A DNA stretch of 64,000 nucleotides from contig QPMI01000622.1 in assembly GCA_004431415.1 (NCBI GenBank), forward strand, positions 62,001-126,000, read 5' to 3'. Below the pieces are notes generated by a model. It did no database searches. It was not told the DNA's origin and saw nothing but the letters and a program-made list of their open reading frames with translations. Shown piece by piece: positions 34,695-45,674 of this stretch (position 1 is the stretch's first letter; each line of letters begins with the position of its first letter). The translations under genes and the position numbers were made by a program. Source of the stretch: Cyanophora paradoxa. Its lineage: Eukaryota; Glaucocystophyceae; Cyanophorales; Cyanophoraceae.

Positions 34695-35500
34695 CGGTGC
34701 GGAGTGCAGTCCGAGTGCAATTGAACAAAACTCGGCCTGTGACACGCGTCTACGGGTACAGCACACACTACGTGTATATGGTACGACTTCGACGCTGTGA
34801 ACAAAGGGAGTGTCCTGGGGAACGGAGCCCCTCTATCCGGTCTACGCGCTAACCGGCGCCGCACAAGACTGTGGGCGGAAGAGGTTGGTGGTCAACCAAC
34901 CGGGGGGAGAACTAGCTAGCGCAGCTAATTCATCCTGCGATCGTAATCGTAATCTGCGCGCGAGAGCCACGCGCGCGTACGGAGCGTTAGCGATCCTGGG
35001 AGAGCCACGGCCACGGCCGTCGCACCTCGCGAGCTCGATCGAGGATGACAGCGCCCGAGGACGCAGCGCCGGCGCCACGCACCGGCGCCGCCGAGCTGCA
35101 TGCGCAGCTGCCTTCGCCCAACGCAGAATGCCGAGCTCGCACTCCTTGCGCACGCTTTTAAACGCGCTGAAACGCAACCGCCGCGCGCTGAAACGCAACC
35201 GCCGCGCGCTGAAACGCAACCGCCGCGCGCTGATCATGAAACGCAACCGCCGCGCGCTGATCATGAAACGCAACCGCCACCCTGTAGCTTTTATTGTTTG
35301 ATTGTCCTGTACCCTGTGTGCATGCCGACCGCGGCCGGATCATCCGAGTGCAGCGGAGGTAGCGGTGCGGAGTGCAGTCCGAGTGCAGCGGAGTGCTCGC
35401 CGGGGGGATACACCGATTCGGAGCTCATCACAGATCGGCTCGCCTCGGACAAAACGACACTACGCGGCAGCGGAATCAGCGTGCGGCACTGCAACTCAGC
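34695..35500. other. Divergent intergenic region with repeat
   Basis: Promoter space between RBR (-) and CPBP protease (+). It contains ATCGTAATCGTAATC near 34939, related to the GCGATTACGA family, a tandem repeat (next entry), and twice the phrase GGTGCGGAGTGCAGTCCGAG (34697-34720 and 35365-35385), a 670-bp-spaced direct repeat that may mark a segmental duplication of promoter sequence. Confidence 0.45.
35163..35281. repeat. Tandem repeat of GCGCTGAAACGCAACCGCC
   Basis: Five units: three of 21 bp and two extended to 27 bp by an inserted ATCATG. Located about 220 bp upstream of the CPBP protease start; no coding meaning is supported. Confidence 0.85.
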
Positions 35501-37203
35501 ATGAGCATCGTCGAGCGGCGCGGCCGCGCCCCGGCCTTCGCTGCGTGCCCCGTTCCGGCGCCGGCCGCGCTTCGGGCGCCGGCCGCCGTGAGCCATGCTT
35601 CCAGCTCGACAGTCCACAGGCCTCTCGCGCTCGCTGCCTCTCGGGCGGCGCCGCGGCGGACGTTCATGTGCACGCCGCCGTCGGCCGTCCGCGTGAGCGG
35701 GCTCCGGGCGGCCTGGCTGGGCTCCGCGGACGCCGGACAGTTGCTGCGGAAGCTTCAGCGGCTGCAGGGACGCACGTCGTCGCTCTCGGAGGCCCTGCGC
35801 GTCGTCGCGGAGCAGGAGACGACGGAGGCGAAGCCGGCGGCTGCGGCGGACGAGGCGGGCCCGAGCAAGGCCGCCGCGGGGGACGAGGAAGCGCCGAAGG
35901 TTCGAACCGGGGCGCCGCGCGCTCCGGCGAGGGGCGAGCGAGCGGGGCGGGCAGGGGCTGCTGGGCGGGCTGGTGCCGGCGCAGGGCTGGGACGTCCCCT
36001 GGGAGTTCAACATCATCTTCGCCGTGCGCTCGCCGCCCCGCCCCGCCCCACCCGCCGCCGTGTGGAGAGCGAGCGGGCCGGGGGGCGGGGGGCACAGGTG
36101 CTGGCGCAGTGGTTCATCTCGTACCTCGCGTGCGGGGCGCTCGTGCTGCCGCTGGCCGTCAAGCAGCTCGGGCTCGACGTCAGCGACCCCCGCGGCCAGT
36201 CCCTCTTCCTCCTCGCCAACTACATGACCGAGATGGGGTCCGCCGCCCCCGCCCCTCCGCCCGCCCGCCCGCCCCCCCGCCCGCCGGCCGGCCCCCGGCC
36301 GAGGGCGGCTGCAGGCTGGGCTTCTACGTGCTGAACCGCTACCTCGAGCCCTTCTACCCCCTCGAGCAGCGCGACCTCTTCCGCTACACCCCCTCCCCCC
36401 AGGCGCCCCCCGCCCCGCCCCCCCCGCCCCCGCCCCCGCACCCGCACCCACTGATGGGGCGCGCGGCGCAGACGATCGGGGCGGGCGTGGTGGGCTTCCT
36501 GTGGGCGATCCCCGTCGTGATCCTCGCCTCCTTCGTCAACCAGCAGGTCCTCCACGGGGGCGAGGTGCCGGCCCCTCCCGCGCAGGGCGGGGGCCGCGGG
36601 GCCCGACTCGGGGCGGGGCGGGGCGGGGGCAGGTGGAGCTGCAGGCGATCACGGACGTGCTGCTGAAGGCGCAGGACGACCCGCTCTCCGTCGCCATCTT
36701 CCTCTTCACCGTCGCCTTCCTGGCGCCCGTCTGGGAGGAGACCATGTTCCGCGGCTTCCTCCTCACCAGGCACGCCCCGCCCGCCCGCCCCCGCCCCCGC
36801 CCCCGCCCCCGCTCCAGCTCGGGCCCGCGTGTGAGGCGGGGCGCACGCAGCCTGACGAAGTACATGCCGACCTGGGGCGCCATCGGCGTCTCCGGGTGCC
36901 CCCCGCCCCGCTCGTCCCGCCCCGCCGGCGCGCCTCTGAGGCGGGGCGGGGCGGGGGCGGGGGGGCAGGGTGGTGTTCGCGGGGGCGCACCTGAGCGCGC
37001 AGCACATGATCCCGCTGACGGCCCTCGGCTGGGTCCTCGGCCTCGTCTACACCAGGACCCGCAGGCCCGCCCGCCCCGCCCCCCGCCCTCGCGGGGTCTG
37101 AGGGTGCGGGGCGGGTCGCAGCCTGGCGACGTCGATCACGCTGCACGCGATGTGGAACTCGATCACCGTCGCCGCCCTCCTCGCCGGCCTCGGCGACCTC
37201 TAG
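35501..37203 (+). CDS. CPBP-family (CAAX prenyl protease-like) intramembrane protease
   Basis: Start MSIVERRGRAPAFAACP; the first 90 residues are Ala/Arg/Ser-rich with few acids, like a plastid transit peptide. A Lys/Glu linker follows, then 'QGLLGGLVPAQGWDVPWEF' and transmembrane parts 'WFISYLACGALVLPLAV' (about 36110-36165), 'GAGVVGFLWAIPVVILASF' (about 36480-36535), 'SVAIFLFTVAFLAPVWEET' (about 36690-36745). The catalytic EExxR motif is 'WEETMFRGFLLT' (about 36735-36770). Motif 2 is 'VVFAGAHLSAQHMIPL' (about 36971-37020), and the last exon has 'SITLHAMWNSITVAAL' with the H-x3-N motif. It ends at TAG 37201. Exons are separated by C-rich introns. Plastid location is inference; the family includes plant SCO4/BCM-type membrane proteins. 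Confidence 0.8.
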
Positions 37204-38023
37204 GCCCCCGCCCCCGCCCCCGCCCCGCGCCGACCCTGCACCCCCCGGCCCCGCCCCGCCCCCGCCCCCGCCTGCGCCCTCGTCGCGCTGTACTACGGTA
37301 TGTGTTTGCGGCCTCGGAGACCAAGCGTAGTACCCGAGCTTAGTACCCGAGCTCTTATTGTATGACCCGAGTCGGCGGCCCTTTTGTATGGCAGTAACCA
37401 GACCATTTGGCGAGCCTCGGAGACCATGCCATGATCATCGGATGCCCGTGAAGGATGATGCACATGTACTGCAGCCGGCCATGGCAGCCCGATCGCGACT
37501 CGCGATCGGCGAGCTGCAAGGCCGCCGGGCTCAGCGGCTTCGAAGTACCATACTATGATATGCATGTGCCCGACCGTCGGACCCAGCCTGGCATGCCTTG
37601 TGAAACACTGATCGATATCATGAGCACTGGTCGACGTCAGCCTCGTGATAAGGTTGGCAGCTGCAGACTCTGGACTCGAGCTCTGAGAATTAATATTCCT
37701 TGGCCTCATTCTCAAGTAGCCATGGCCCCTCGGGCTGCCGCGGAGGACCATTCAAGTGGTTCACGTAACCGTTGAACTGCAACCGTAACACCGCATACTG
37801 TTAACCACATGGCCCGGCCATGGGCTCCACGTGCATTTGCCAACTTGCATTTTCATCGCAGAACCGTGTGTGACACTGTGAAATTAAATGTACAGGGAAA
37901 GAAGCTTGAGATATGTACATGTGATCATGAGTTGCGAGAAAGAAATGGTTCAATCGGAGGTCGAGCGCTCGTCGCAGGCCCGAGGGTCGAGCCCTCACGC
38001 GTGCGCGGGGGGCGGCAGGGCGG
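37204..38023. other. Convergent intergenic region
   Basis: Starts with CCCCCGCC runs (3' UTR of the protease) and then falls to balanced GC. ACCCGAGCT and TAGTACCCGAGCT repeats near 37325-37370. No gene supported. Confidence 0.45.
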
Positions 38024-40165
38024 TCAGTGCTTGAGCTTGCTGAAGATGTCGTCGGGGTAGATGGCGACCTTCAGGCAGCCGTCCACCTGGTTCGCGAACA
38101 CCTGCCCCCGCCCCCGCCCCCGCAGTCGGGCGGCCGGCGGGGGCGGGCGGGGCGGGGCCGGGGGCGGGGACGGACGCGGTAGGCCTCCTCGATGTTGGAG
38201 AGGGCGAAGCGGTGCGTCACGAGCGCCATCACGTCCGCGCGCTTCGCCTCGATCACCGACATCAGCCTGCCCCGCCCCGCCCCGCCCCGCGTGAGGATGA
38301 GACCGGCGGGCGATCGCGCGGCGCGGGGCGGGCGGACCGGCGCATGCGCTCCTTGCCGCCGGGGCAGAGGGAGGCGACGATGGTGTGGTCGCCGATGCCG
38401 CACGCGAAGTCTTGCAGGCCCAGCTGCGCCCCTCTCAGCGCCGGCGGCGGGGCGGCGGGGCGGGGCGGGGCGGGCGGTGAGGTCGGTGGAGTAGACGCCG
38501 AGGGAGGCCATGCGACCTGCCGGCTTCAGCACCTTCATCCCGTTCGCGAACGTCCCCTGCCCGCCGAGCTGAAGCGAGGCCGGCGGGGGCGCGGGGAGCG
38601 GGGCGGGGCGGGGGGCGGGCCTGGGCGCCGAAGGCCTCGACGGCGACGTCGACGCCGTGCTCCTCCGTCAGCCGCTTGATCTCCGCCACCGGCTCGTGCG
38701 TCTTGTAGTTCACCACTGCCCGCCCCGCCCCGCCAGCCCACGCCGCCGTCGACGTCGGAGGCAGGCGGGGGCGGGGGCGGGGTGTGGGTGGCGGGGGCGC
38801 ACCGAGGTCGGCGCCCATCTTCTTGGCGAGCTCGAGGCGCGTCGGGTTCGAGCCGACCCCGATACTGCCCCCTGCGCGTCAGCCCCGGGCCGGGGCGCTG
38901 GGCGCTGGGCGGGGGCGGGCGGGGCGGACATCTTGGTGGCGCCCATGAGCTTGGCGCCGAGGGTGGCGCAGAGGCCGATGGGCCCCTGCGCGAAGACCGC
39001 CACCGAGTCCCCGATCTTGACCTTGGCCGCCTCCGGGCCCGAGAAGCCCGTGCTCATGATGTCTGCCCCGCCCCCTCAGCGGCGGGGCTGGGGCGGGGCG
39101 AGGGCCGGGGCCGGGGCGGGGGCGGGCTCGCCGGGGCACATGAGGACCTGCTCGTCGGTCAGGGAGTCCGGGATGGGGCACATGTTGTACATCGCCGACG
39201 GCACGATCATGTACTCCGCCTGCGCGGCACCCGTCAGGCCCCGCGGCGGAGGGCCGGGCCGGGGCGATGGAGTTGGAGGGGCGGGGGGCGCCTGGGAGCC
39301 GTCGATGGAGTTGCCGAGCTTCCAGCCGCCGGCGTTGTGGCCGCCGCACTGCGCAGGGTGGCCCTCCTGGCACGTCCCGCAGTACCCGCACGGCCTGCCC
39401 GCCCGTCAGGCATCCAGCCTGGCAGCGCGAGGGGGGGGGCTCGCGGCGGGCGCACGTGATGGCGCCGACGACGACGCGCTGGCCCACCTGGTAGCCCTCC
39501 ACCCCGGGGCCCAGCTTCGCCACGACGCCCACCGGCTCGCTGCGCCCCGCCGGCGAGTCGGTGTGCGCAAGCGGGGCCGGCGCGGGGCCGGCGGGGCGGC
39601 GGGGGCGCGCACTGGCCGAGGGTGCGACCTGCCTGGATCCAGTCGATCTCCCCCTTCATGATGTGCACGTCTGCAGCGCCCCCGCCGCGACCCGTCAGCG
39701 CCCGGCCGGCCGGCCGCGGTGACTGTGCGCGAGAGCTCGAGCGCTAGCCGTCGACGTCCTGGCTTGGCGCCGGCGGTTTCGGCAGCGCACCAGTGCCGCA
39801 GATCTGACGGTGCGGGGACATCAACGTGTGTGAGACGGCGCGGCGGCGAGCGCGGGCGGCGCACGGTCGTGCATGTGATCTTGATAAGCGCCTCGCCGGC
39901 CTTCGGCTCGGGCACCTGTGTCGCCCACGTGCATCAGCACAGTGCCGGACGCGGGATCGATCGAACGCGAGGCACGCATGCGCACGGGCTTCTTGACCAG
40001 ACCGATCTTTCCCTTGCCTGCGCATATATATGCATGCGGGGGAGGCGGATCGGAGGCGCGCATGTGGCTATCGCAGCGCGGTCGGTGCGACGCACCCTGT
40101 AGGACGAGGGCGGTCATCTCCTTCGGGATTGGCATCGCGCCGACCGTCATCTTCTCAAGCTTCAC
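38024..40165 (-). CDS. Zinc-dependent alcohol dehydrogenase (isopropanol/butanediol/threonine DH-like)
   Basis: MDR-superfamily NAD(P)-linked oxidoreductase. Exons in order: 'MTVGAMPIPKEMTALVLQG', 'KGKIGLVKKPVRM', 'EPKAGEALIKITCTT', a 13-nt exon completing ICGT (39791-39803), 'DVHIMKGEIDWI', 'EPVGVVAKLGPGVEGYQVG' with 'RVVVGAITCA', then the structural-zinc loop 'PCGYCGTCQEGHPAQC' (about 39350-39400). 'AEYMIVPSAMYNMCPIPD' follows. The Rossmann part starts 'KIGDSVAVFAQGPIGLCAT' (about 38960-39020), then 'GSIGVGSNPTRLELAKKMG', 'VNYKTHEPVAEI', 'VDVAVEAFG' and 'GRMASLGVYS'. It ends 'YPDDIFSKLKH'. The catalytic Cys is in ICGT. The initiator Met is at 40165 or a few codons in. Confidence 0.85.
39791..39803 (-). 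other. 13-nt micro-exon with the catalytic zinc cysteine
   Basis: Exon ATCTGCGGCACTG is bounded by CCGTCAG on the acceptor side and GTGCGC on the donor side. It joins in frame '...ITCTT' to 'DVHIMKG', supplying the I-C-G-T of the conserved 'CGTDxH' motif that binds the catalytic zinc. Confidence 0.7.
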
Positions 40166-40857
40166 CTCCGAGGCTCGTCGACGTCCGCTGGTCTTCTTTG
40201 CTCCGCGCGCGGCTGCTCTAGATCTTTCGGTCCGGCGACACTCGTGCTCTCTTCAAGGCTTTGACAAGACGAGACTGGTCTAGATCTCGTTCCCTGATGG
40301 CCTGGCAAATTGCTGCTGCTGGCGCGATGTTAAGTCTGCAACTGCCGGCCGCACGTCACGGCGTCACGGCGTCACGGACTGACGGGCTCCTCAAATTCGA
40401 TATTCGTCGTACCGGTACCGTAACGCCGGGCCGCGAGTAATATAATCGCGATCAAATCGCCAAGAGCTTATAATTACAACCAAACCAGACCGCGAACCAT
40501 GGCGAACGTGGCGCTAGTTGACTGCAGCTAGCGCTGCAGCTGCGAATTTGAGTCATCATGATCAGTGCATGCGCACGTGCGCGTGAAGACCAGATTTAGA
40601 CCACTCCTTCGAATTCGATCGCGAATTGCCAAGTTGCGATTGAAAATCGAATTTGCTAGCTTCCCCCAGTTGCATGCGCAGGGCCCAGACCAGACCAGAA
40701 CTGCTTCCCCCTGGCCCCTCAAATTGCTGGCTTCAACCAACTATAACTTATAATGAAATTAAAATTGAAAAATTGAACGGATTTCGAGCTTCTGCAGTTG
40801 CGCTACTCCGCGTTGCCAAGTTGCGCCGCGCGCAGGGGGCGGGCTCAGGGGGCGAGC
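40166..40857. other. Intergenic between two minus-strand oxidoreductase genes
   Basis: The ADH promoter side (40200-40500) and AT-richer sequence (40430-40790). ACGGCGTCACGGCGTCACGG triplication near 40356-40377 and TATAATTATA-like stretches. No exon seen. Confidence 0.45.
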
Positions 40858-42888
40858 TCAGGGCGCGGGGGCGGTGAGGATGGTCTTGCCACGGGGGCGG
40901 GCGGGGCGGGGCGGGCGGCTCGGCGAGGGCCTCGGGGAAGCGGTCGAGGGGCACGCGGGGGCCCACAGGCGGCACCATCGCCCCCGACGCCACCAGCGCC
41001 CCCACCTGCCCCGCCCCGCCCCGCCTCAGACCCCGGGCAAGCGGGGCCGGCGTGCGGGGCGGGCCCTGCGGAGGAGGTCGAGCCGCTCGGCCGGCGCCAT
41101 GCGGCCCACGCGCGCCGTGCGCCAGAAGCCAGAGACTGGCCCCGCGCCCCCGGCCCCCGGAGGCGGCTTCAGCGCGGGCCGGGCCGGGGCGGCCGCGGGG
41201 CGGGGGGCGGGGGGGCGCCTGAGGACTCGCGGTAGACGAGGAGGGCGCCGTCGAGCTGCACCGCCTCGCCCGACATGCGCCCGTAGCACAGCATCCGCCC
41301 GAAGCCGCCCAGCGCCCGCGCCACCTGCCCGCCCCTGCCCGTCGGCCTCGCCCCCGGGGGCGGCGGCGCGGGCGGGGCGGGCCTGGCTGCCGATGGCCCC
41401 CCGACCCCGTCCACCGCCATTGTCACGCCCTGCCCAGGCGCGCCCGTCAGCGGCCCCGCGTGGCGGCGCCCGGCGCGGGGCGCGGCGGCGGCGCGCCTTC
41501 CCGCCCGTAATGCGCTTCACCCCCTCGGCGATCGCGCCGGGGCCGTCCGCCGCGCAGATCTGCCAGGTTTCACGGCGGGTCACGGCCCGTCGGGCGGGGC
41601 GGGGCGGCGGGGCGGGTGAGGGCGCGCACGACGTCGCTGCCGAAGCTGCGCACGTACGCCTCGTCCTCGCGCGCCCGCACCACCCCGATCGCCCGCACGC
41701 CCCTGGCCCCGCCCCGTCAGCCCCAGCCCGCTGCCCCGGGTGCAGGGTGCGGGGAAGGGCCGCGCCGGCTGCGGCAGAGCTGCGCCATGCAGACGCCGAC
41801 GGCCGACGTGGCGGCGCTCTGCGGGCGGGGGCGGTGGGCGCGGGGCGGGCGCTCGGGCTCGGGGGCGGGCGGGGCGGGGCGGGCCTGGAGGAGGAAGCGC
41901 GGCTCGGTCGCCGGCGTGCTCCCCAGCAGCTCTGCCCGCCCCCGCCCCTCGGCCCCGCCCCGAGGCGGTAGCGGAGGCGGGGAGGGGAGCAGGGCGGCGC
42001 GCCCTCGAGCATCAGGTAGGCGGTCACTGCGGGGCGGGGCGGGTGAGGCGGAGCGGGGCGGGCGGCGGCCTGCGGGGGCCGGGCGGGCGAGCTGCGGGCG
42101 GCGGACCGGGGTTGACGGCGAGCTGGCAGGCGACATCGTCGGGGACTCCCTCCGGCGCCTCCGCGCACTCCTCCGCCCGCACGTTCTCCACCTCCTGCCA
42201 GCTCCCTGCCCCGCCGCCCTGCCCCCCAGGCCCGCCCCCCGCGTCGGCGGCGGAGCGCGGCGGCCGGCGGCCGCAGGCCTAGGTGCCGGCGGGACGACCG
42301 GCGCACCGGCCGCCCAGGGGCACGACGCGGGCGCCCGGTGCGATGCGGACGCCTTCGCCGACCGCTTCAACGATCCCCACGCCCTCGAAGCCCGCGACCT
42401 GCCCTGCCGTCCCCGCCCAGCTCGAGCAGCGTCCTCGCGAGCAAGCGGCGCCGGCGCACCGGGCAAAGACGCGGCGAGGCCGTACTTGCCCTTGACAAAC
42501 AGCAGGTCCGAGGGGTTGATCGGACGCGCGAGGTAGCGCAGCGTCACCTCGCCTGCACGCGCGGGGGGCTGAGCGCTTAGGTCGCAGAGAGAATTCGAGA
42601 CGAGAACTAGCTAGTGCTCTTCTATGCGCAGACAGCGACGTATGCGCCGGCGGGCGTCGACGTCGGCGCACCACGCGCGGGCGCGGGCGGCGGAGCTCGC
42701 TCCTCGAGGCGGAGCACCTCCGCCGGCTCCCCGCATCGATCGAACACGACAGAGAGGTTCCTCCGCAGCGATGTGGCCGTCGAGGCCGCCCGCGAAGCCG
42801 CATGCGCAGGCCACATGGCTCCTGTACTCCCCCCGAGCCTCACTGTGAATCGATCGGCCTCGGTCCCGAGCGCAGCCCTTGGCTTCAT
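40858..42888 (-). CDS. MECR: Mitochondrial trans-2-enoyl-ACP/CoA reductase, MECR/ETR1-like
   Basis: Last step of mitochondrial fatty-acid synthesis. Start at 42888 or, better for targeting, Met at 42816 (MWPAHAASRAASTATSLRR), an Arg/Ser/Ala presequence followed by 'LSVVFDRCGEPAEVLRLEE'. After an intron: 'RYLARPINPSDLLFVKGKY' (about 42475-42535), with the MECR-type 'PINPSD' motif, then 'VAGFEGVGIVEAVGEGV' (about 42345-42400) and 'ARVVPLGG'. 'AATSAVGVCMAQLC' (about 41770-41815) is the nucleotide-binding start, followed by 'GVRAIGVVRAREDEAYVRS' (about 41640-41700), 'GGFGRMLCYGRMSGEAVQL' (about 41260-41320) and 'LVYRES'. It ends 'ILTAPAP' at 40858. The zinc cysteines of ADHs are absent, as expected for MECR. 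Transcribed away from the inner-membrane peptidase 85 bp upstream. Confidence 0.8.
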
Positions 42889-42973
42889 TGGCCCATTATC
42901 AGTGCGAAAGAGAGGAGCCAGACCAGATCGCTAGCCGCGCGACGGTCCGTCGCCGTCGGCGGCAGCGATATCG
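42889..42973. promoter_or_regulatory. Shared divergent promoter, MECR and inner membrane peptidase
   Basis: Two genes for mitochondrial proteins start within 85-160 bp of each other in opposite directions, so promoter elements are shared. GGCGGCAGCGATATCGATGG abuts the plus-strand start. Confidence 0.4.
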
Positions 42974-43738
42974 ATGGCGCTACGCGGCTGGCTGCAGCCG
43001 ATGGCGGAGGTCGCCGCCAACCTCGCCGTGTTCTGGACGTTCTGGGAGAACGTCGCGCAGACCTGCTGGGTGCGGCGCCGCCCGTCCAAGCGCGCTCGCC
43101 CGCCGAGCGCTGCGGCGCAGGTGGAAGGCCCCTCGATGCTGCCCACGCTGAACGAGAACGGCGGCGATCTCGTCCTGTGCGCCGCCGCCGCCGCTGTCAA
43201 CGCAGCCGCCGCGCGCCTGCAGCTGACCGGGGCGGGGCGGCAGGGTGGACAAGCTAACGCCGCTCGTGGCGCCGTACGAGCGCGGCGACGTCGTCCTCTT
43301 CACATCGCCCGTCAACCCGAGTGCGCGCGGCCGCCTCGCAACCTGCGCTGGCCCGCTGCGCTGCGCCGCCTCACTCGGCAACGGCGCCGCAGAGCGCGTC
43401 GTCGTGAAGCGCATCGCGCGGAAGGTGCGCGGGGCCACTTCGAGCTCGCTTAGCGCCGCCGCCCTTGTTCGAGCCCCGCCGCAGCAGGGCGACTGGGTGC
43501 AGGCCCCCGTGAGCGACTCGGGCGAGACCAAGTGGATCCAGGCGCGCCCGGCGGCCGGCGCGGCGCCTCTGGCGCGCGTGAGCGGGGCCGGCAGGTGCCG
43601 ATGGGCCACGTGTGGATGCTGGGGGACAACGAGCGCCAGTCGCACGACTCGCGGCACTACGGACCCGTCCCCACCGGCCTCATCCACGGCCGCACCGTCT
43701 GCCGCGTGCGCCCGCAGCGCCGAGCCCCCCGTCCCTGA
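42974..43738 (+). CDS. Mitochondrial inner membrane peptidase (S26 signal peptidase family)
   Basis: Removes presequences on the outer face of the inner membrane. Exon 1 'MALRGWLQPMAEVAANLAV' with 'FWTFWENVAQTCW' is the N-terminal membrane anchor. After an intron, 'VEGPSMLPTLNENGGDLVL' holds the catalytic Ser. 'DKLTPLVAPYERGDVVLFT' follows, then 'AERVVVKRIARK' with the catalytic Lys and the MKR-like motif. 'GDWVQAPVSDSGETKW' precedes 'VPMGHVWMLGDNERQSHDSR' and 'YGPVPTGLIHGR', the conserved 'GDN...SxDSRxYGPV' box of IMP1/IMP2. It ends at 43738. About 170 residues after splicing, normal for Imp1/Imp2; which of the two it is cannot be decided. Confidence 0.85.
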
Positions 43739-43899
43739 ACCCGCCCCGCCCACCCTTGACTCGCCGGCAGCTGCTGCCCTTCTCGCAGTTCGGACCTCTG
43801 CAGGGGGGCCCGAGGAAGGACGGGTCCCCGCCTGCCCCCGCCCCGCAAGCGCCAGAGCCCTAGCCCTGGCCATGGGTCGGCCGCTCTTCCCCTCTGTTT

Positions 43900-44334
43900 C
43901 CTATCCCGGCGTTGGCGACGTCAATCACGGGCCGGCCCGGCCTTCCGGTGGCGCGTCGCCAAAATTCGAAGGCGGGCGCATCTTCATCGCACCCTCGCGA
44001 CTTCAGTCCTGTACCCCGGTTCCTATCCTCGACAATAGGCCGCTTCGGGGGGCGCTTGCGCTCCACACGCGCTCTGGGGGCTCCGGGGGCCGAGCCCACC
44101 GCGTTCTGGGGTGGTTCTGCGCCTGCCGCAATGCGCGGCGGGACCGCAGGGGGCCGGGCCTTTGACCGCATTGCCACGCCGTGTACCCCAACTGTGGATA
44201 GGATACTTTCGAAGGCGCTCCCGGCGTGAATTCGCAGACGAGGACGCGTTCATCGATGGCGCGCAATCCCAGCACGGGAATGCGTTGTTTGCGGCGCACA
44301 GCAGACCGCGGGGCGCCGAAATCGCGAGGAGAAA
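43900..44334 (+). repeat. Left arm of a 2.2 kb inverted repeat
   Basis: This 435-bp arm matches the reverse complement of the right arm (45675-46118) over its whole length at about 95 percent by eye, with a few small indels. Examples of shared segments are GACGTCAATCACGGGCCGG near the outer end and CAGACCGCGGGGCGCCGAAA near the inner end. It starts 160 bp after the peptidase gene. Confidence 0.9.
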
Positions 44335-45674
44335 TTGCACCGCCCGGAAGCCCGTCGCTGTAGACGTTTCCTCGGCCAGCTCCGACACTGCTTCTGAGGG
44401 GGTACACGTTACTCGAGGACGGGTAAGGGGTAAGGGAGCGTGCAAGGGGGAGGGAGGGGGTACCGGCTCGTTATCGAGGCGACGTTCGGGGAGAAGTGGC
44501 GCTGGACCTGTACCCCGGGCCATCAGCGGGGTACGCGAAAAAGGGGGTTCGGCGCACAGTGAGACTCGCCCCGCGAGGGGTTCGGGGTACTTCAAGGGTG
44601 CACGAGTCGCCCCCGCGGACGGTGCGGCAGAGCTCGCCGCAGACCGCACGGAGTGCCGCCAAGAAATGGGGTGGGGCGGGGCCGGCGGGACTGGTGAACG
44701 GGGTCGGAGGCGGACAGCAGGAGTCGGAGCCGGGGGGAGGGCGGCGGCGGAAGTGGCGGGCGGGGGCGGGGGCGGGGCGGCTCAGAGTCGGGAGCGGGGG
44801 TAGTGGCGGGGAGGAGCGAGGCGAGCGTCGCGGGCCCTCCTCGTCCGGCGCGGCCGCCGCGGCCGGAGAGCCCGCGAGCGAGAGCTCCCGCCGGCCCCGC
44901 CGGCCCCGCCCGCCACCGCCCCTAGGCGCAAGGCTCGCCGCCAGTGAGATCGGGATCGCTGCGACGAGGCTCTGCAGGCTCGGCGCGTGCACGGCGAGGC
45001 GCTGCGGCGCCGTAAGCGGCGAAGGCGCAGGGAGGGAGCGGGGGCGGGGCGCCTGCAGGCGGCGTGCGGGGAGGCGGGCCTCCACGGCGCCCGGGAGGGC
45101 TGTGGGGGCGAGGGGCCTCGAGGCCTTCCAGCGGGAGACGGGCTGCCCGCCCCGGCGCCCCGACCGCCCCGCGCGACGCGCCCGAGGAGCCTCTGCGCGC
45201 GCAGCGTCATGATCAGCCAGCGCCGGCGCAGCCTCCGAGCGGGCGCCCGTCGCGAGGGGCAGCACCTTCATGATCAGCAGGCGCAGCTAGCGCTGCGGGA
45301 GGACGCTCGCCAGGTCGGTGCTCTCTCGACCCGCCCCCGCAGCGGACGGCGAGGAGATATATCGCTCGGCGAGGGCACCGTCCCAGGCCTGGAGCAGCTG
45401 GAGCGGCGGCGCTCGACGCTGGCGTGCTCAAGCTTGCAGTTGGCCATGGGCGCGCGTCGACGTCTTCGCGTCTTCTTCTTTTGCCGACTCCGCAGCAGGC
45501 CTAGGGGAACTTCGCCGACTCCGCACTATTGGCAACGCACCGCCTGGCTTCGCGACCTCGCTGGCCATGCCGCGGGCCTGCGGCGTTGGCCTTTCAGTAG
45601 CTTTACCCCTCCGCGCACGAGGGCCCGCACCATGCATATGGCCCATGGCCATGGCCACGCGTACGGCCCACAGG
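44335..45674. other. Spacer of the inverted repeat, no secure gene
   Basis: GC-rich 1.34 kb spacer. On the minus strand short protein-like pieces such as 'LLQAWDGALAERYI' (about 45350-45400), 'LIMKVLPLATGAR' (about 45240-45280) and 'LAVHAPSLQSLVAAIPISLA' (about 44940-45000) have plausible splice sites nearby. A spliced minus-strand gene starting near 45449 (MANCKLEHASVERR) is therefore possible, but I cannot build a continuous frame or recognise a family. Confidence 0.3.

Noticed and set aside
38024-42888. Operon of two oxidoreductase genes
   Set aside because: Both are on the minus strand, but they are 690 bp apart, each has many introns and they belong to different pathways.
44471-45271. 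Single long minus-strand ORF of 266 codons in the inverted-repeat spacer
   Set aside because: The composition changes midway to low-complexity Ser/Pro/Arg and no domain is visible; at best parts of it are exons.
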